Shown: positions 62,758 through 64,000 of the stretch, piece after piece
How the letters are laid out: each line of letters begins with the position of its first letter
Numbering within the stretch: position 1 is the first letter of the stretch
Position numbers and translations under genes: made by a program
Source: Alcanivorax jadensis T9
GTDB taxonomy: Bacteria; Pseudomonadota; Gammaproteobacteria; Pseudomonadales; Alcanivoracaceae
Assembly (NCBI RefSeq): GCF_000756655.1
Contig: NZ_ARXU01000002.1
Coordinates: 248,001 to 312,000, forward strand
Reading direction: 5' to 3'
DNA length: 64,000 nt
The notes under the pieces: model-generated
The model's database searches: none
What the model saw: the letters and a program-made list of their open reading frames with translations, nothing else
What the model was told of the DNA's origin: nothing

Positions 62758-63650
62758 GACAGCCACAGGCTCCGGAGAAAGCGACGCAAGTAACGGGGAC
62801 TTAATGCCTGCAGAGGGGATACCCAGAACAACTCCCGGTAAAGGCGACCCACATCCTGGTAGCGGCCCGCCCGTTCACACAATTTGATCAGGGAGATCAG
62901 TCGGCGAGCCCGGTAAGGTTTGCGCAGGGCTTCCGCCCATTGCGGCAGACCATTATCGTCGAAGATTTTTGCTTCCAGAGAGAGCCCCACCTTGAGCGCG
63001 GCATCCACATCGTGACGCATGCTGCCCGCATGCTTGTGAATCATCGCCACCGGCGTGGAGAAACAGGCCACATCGTAATTCGCCAGAATATGAGCAAAGA
63101 CCGGCAGGTCTTCGGTATGACGCAACGCCGGATCATAACTCACCGATTCAAACAGCGATCGGTGCATGGCACAGGCGCCGTTGGAAATGGTCAACTTCTT
63201 GTTCAGATAGTTGGCAAAGTTCAGCTTGCGCTCAGCGCTGGCCTCCAGCGGTGCGATAGATGTCTGCCTGTCTGTCGTGGCAGACACATGACCTCCGATC
63301 AGCAACCGCGCCGAAGGGCAAGCCGTCGCACACGCCTGATATGCCTCCAGCGCGCCGGGACACATCTCGTCATCCGCATCCAGAAAGACTAACCATGGGT
63401 AGCGACTTTCTTGCAGCCCCCGGTTGCGAACCGCCGATAACCCCTGGTTCGTCTGGGAGATATAACGCAGACGCTGATCCCCCAGCGCCACCAGTCCCCG
63501 CATCACTATATCGGTGTCGTCCGTGGAGCCGTCGTTGACAACGATCACCTCCAACGCCGGGTATGACTGATCCAGCACTGAGCGCACGGCGCGTTCTACA
63601 CAATGGCCGTAATTGAAAACCGGAATGACCACTGAGAAACCCTGGTTCAT
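62754..63650 (-). CDS. Family 2 glycosyltransferase
   Basis: This 298-residue GT-A fold enzyme begins FSVVIPVFNYGHCVERAVRSVLDQSYPALEVIVVNDGSTDDT, with nucleotide-binding Asp residues. The metal-binding DxD appears as FLDADDEM near residue 93, and LRHTEDLPVF near residue 183 holds the likely catalytic acid. The C-terminal part is basic (PYRARRLISLIKLCERAGR and LRRFLRSLW), suggesting membrane contact. It is joined to both neighbouring kinase genes by ATGA overlaps, so it probably adds a core sugar in the same pathway. Confidence 0.9.
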   Translation of the reverse strand: MNQGFSVVIPVFNYGHCVERAVRSVLDQSYPALEVIVVNDGSTDDTDIVMRGLVALGDQRLRYISQTNQGLSAVRNRGLQESRYPWLVFLDADDEMCPGALEAYQACATACPSARLLIGGHVSATTDRQTSIAPLEASAERKLNFANYLNKKLTISNGACAMHRSLFESVSYDPALRHTEDLPVFAHILANYDVACFSTPVAMIHKHAGSMRHDVDAALKVGLSLEAKIFDDNGLPQWAEALRKPYRARRLISLIKLCERAGRYQDVGRLYRELFWVSPLQALSPRYLRRFLRSLWLS

Positions 63651-64000
63651 ATATCTTTTCCCGGATGATCATTGTATTGCAGCGGAAACCCCGGCGGCTT
63701 CTCGTAATACCGACGGTAGATTTTCTCGCCTTCCCGGCGGCTGGCATTGAGCAGTCTGGCGTGACGCTTGAGCACAGCCCGCAGGTCATCACCGAAGTAC
63801 ACCTTGAGAAAGCGCAGTACGTCCCGCCGCGTCATCCCATAACGGGCAGTGGAAAAATACAAACCACCCAGGTCCTTCACTTGCCAGCGCCAGGGCACAC
63901 TGCGACGCACCTGAGAACGATGCAGATCAATCAGGTACAGCGGACCAGTAGCGTCGTGCTCGGCCGCCGCATTTTTCGGTATCAAAAAATGGGCGATATA
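63647..64000 (-). CDS. waaP: LPS core heptose kinase, WaaP/InaA family (5' truncated by window edge)
   Basis: Only the last 117 codons are inside the window. The first visible residues YIAHFLIPKN correspond to the catalytic loop region (YICHFLL in WaaP). LYLIDLHRSQVRR holds the metal-binding Asp, and WQVKDLGGLYFSTARYGMTRRDVLRFLKVYF is the strongest WaaP signature. WaaP phosphorylates inner-core heptose. The frame continues beyond 64000, so the start is not seen. It overlaps the glycosyltransferase gene by four bases. Confidence 0.9.
   Translation of the reverse strand, partial: YIAHFLIPKNAAAEHDATGPLYLIDLHRSQVRRSVPWRWQVKDLGGLYFSTARYGMTRRDVLRFLKVYFGDDLRAVLKRHARLLNASRREGEKIYRRYYEKPPGFPLQYNDHPGKDI

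Overview
The window is a GC-rich chromosomal stretch from a gammaproteobacterium. The gene order (pilM<>ponA, priA-argS-SPOR-hslVU-ubiE-ubiJ-ubiB-hisE-tatABC, secB-grxC-rhodanese<>envC-ctpA, hisBHAF, glnA-ntrBC) is that of Pseudomonas and its marine relatives. Gene content and style suggest an Alcanivorax-like marine bacterium, but this is inferred from memory and was not tested by a search. Almost everything is core metabolism and envelope biology. There is no prophage, plasmid, insertion sequence, CRISPR array or rRNA operon, and one tRNA (Phe).

Layout. 1-5.3 kb: 3' truncated pilM divergent from ponA, then malic enzyme and rpmE on the minus strand. 5.3-17.9 kb: a long plus-strand run with priA, argS, a SPOR protein, hslVU behind a sigma-32-like promoter, ubiquinone genes ubiE/ubiJ/ubiB, hisE and tatABC. 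18-23.3 kb: lipoprotein hydrolase, DUF4105 protein, DUF3015 protein, dtd, pip and a small lipoprotein. 23.5-30.2 kb: nitrogen control (ntrC, ntrB, glnA, with a sigma-54 promoter and NtrC sites in E. coli-like geometry) plus a TusA-like protein and a PP-loop protein. 30.5-33.7 kb: the three-gene set of ATP-grasp ligase, inactive transglutaminase/membrane protein and retropepsin-like protease; the middle gene carries an in-frame TAG. 34-46.4 kb: typA, trmL, secB-grxC-rhodanese, envC-ctpA-deacetylase, a BASS transporter, hisBHAF and a small acetyltransferase. 46.4-56.1 kb: 7TM histidine kinase, AsmA-like protein, mutY, yggX, tRNA-Phe, M48 protease, and a Baeyer-Villiger-type monooxygenase divergent from an AraC regulator. 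56.2-64 kb: an LPS block (hldE, O-antigen-ligase-like protein, LpxL-type acyltransferase, polytopic membrane protein, tandem-kinase protein, family-2 glycosyltransferase, truncated waaP).

The least ordinary feature lies between the genes. Most convergent gene pairs are separated by palindromic repeat elements. Some are Pseudomonas-style REP pairs. Others have arms built from tandem 7-bp units arranged as inverted repeats, often around a strong GC hairpin. Two copies near 23.4 and 37.3 kb are homologous along their length in opposite orientation, and a third relic near 10.1 kb has lost the hairpin and exactly one 7-bp unit in one arm. Several elements supply the stop codon of the upstream gene. 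Other points worth a look are the tandem kinase, the amber codon, and the altered DxG motif in UbiB.
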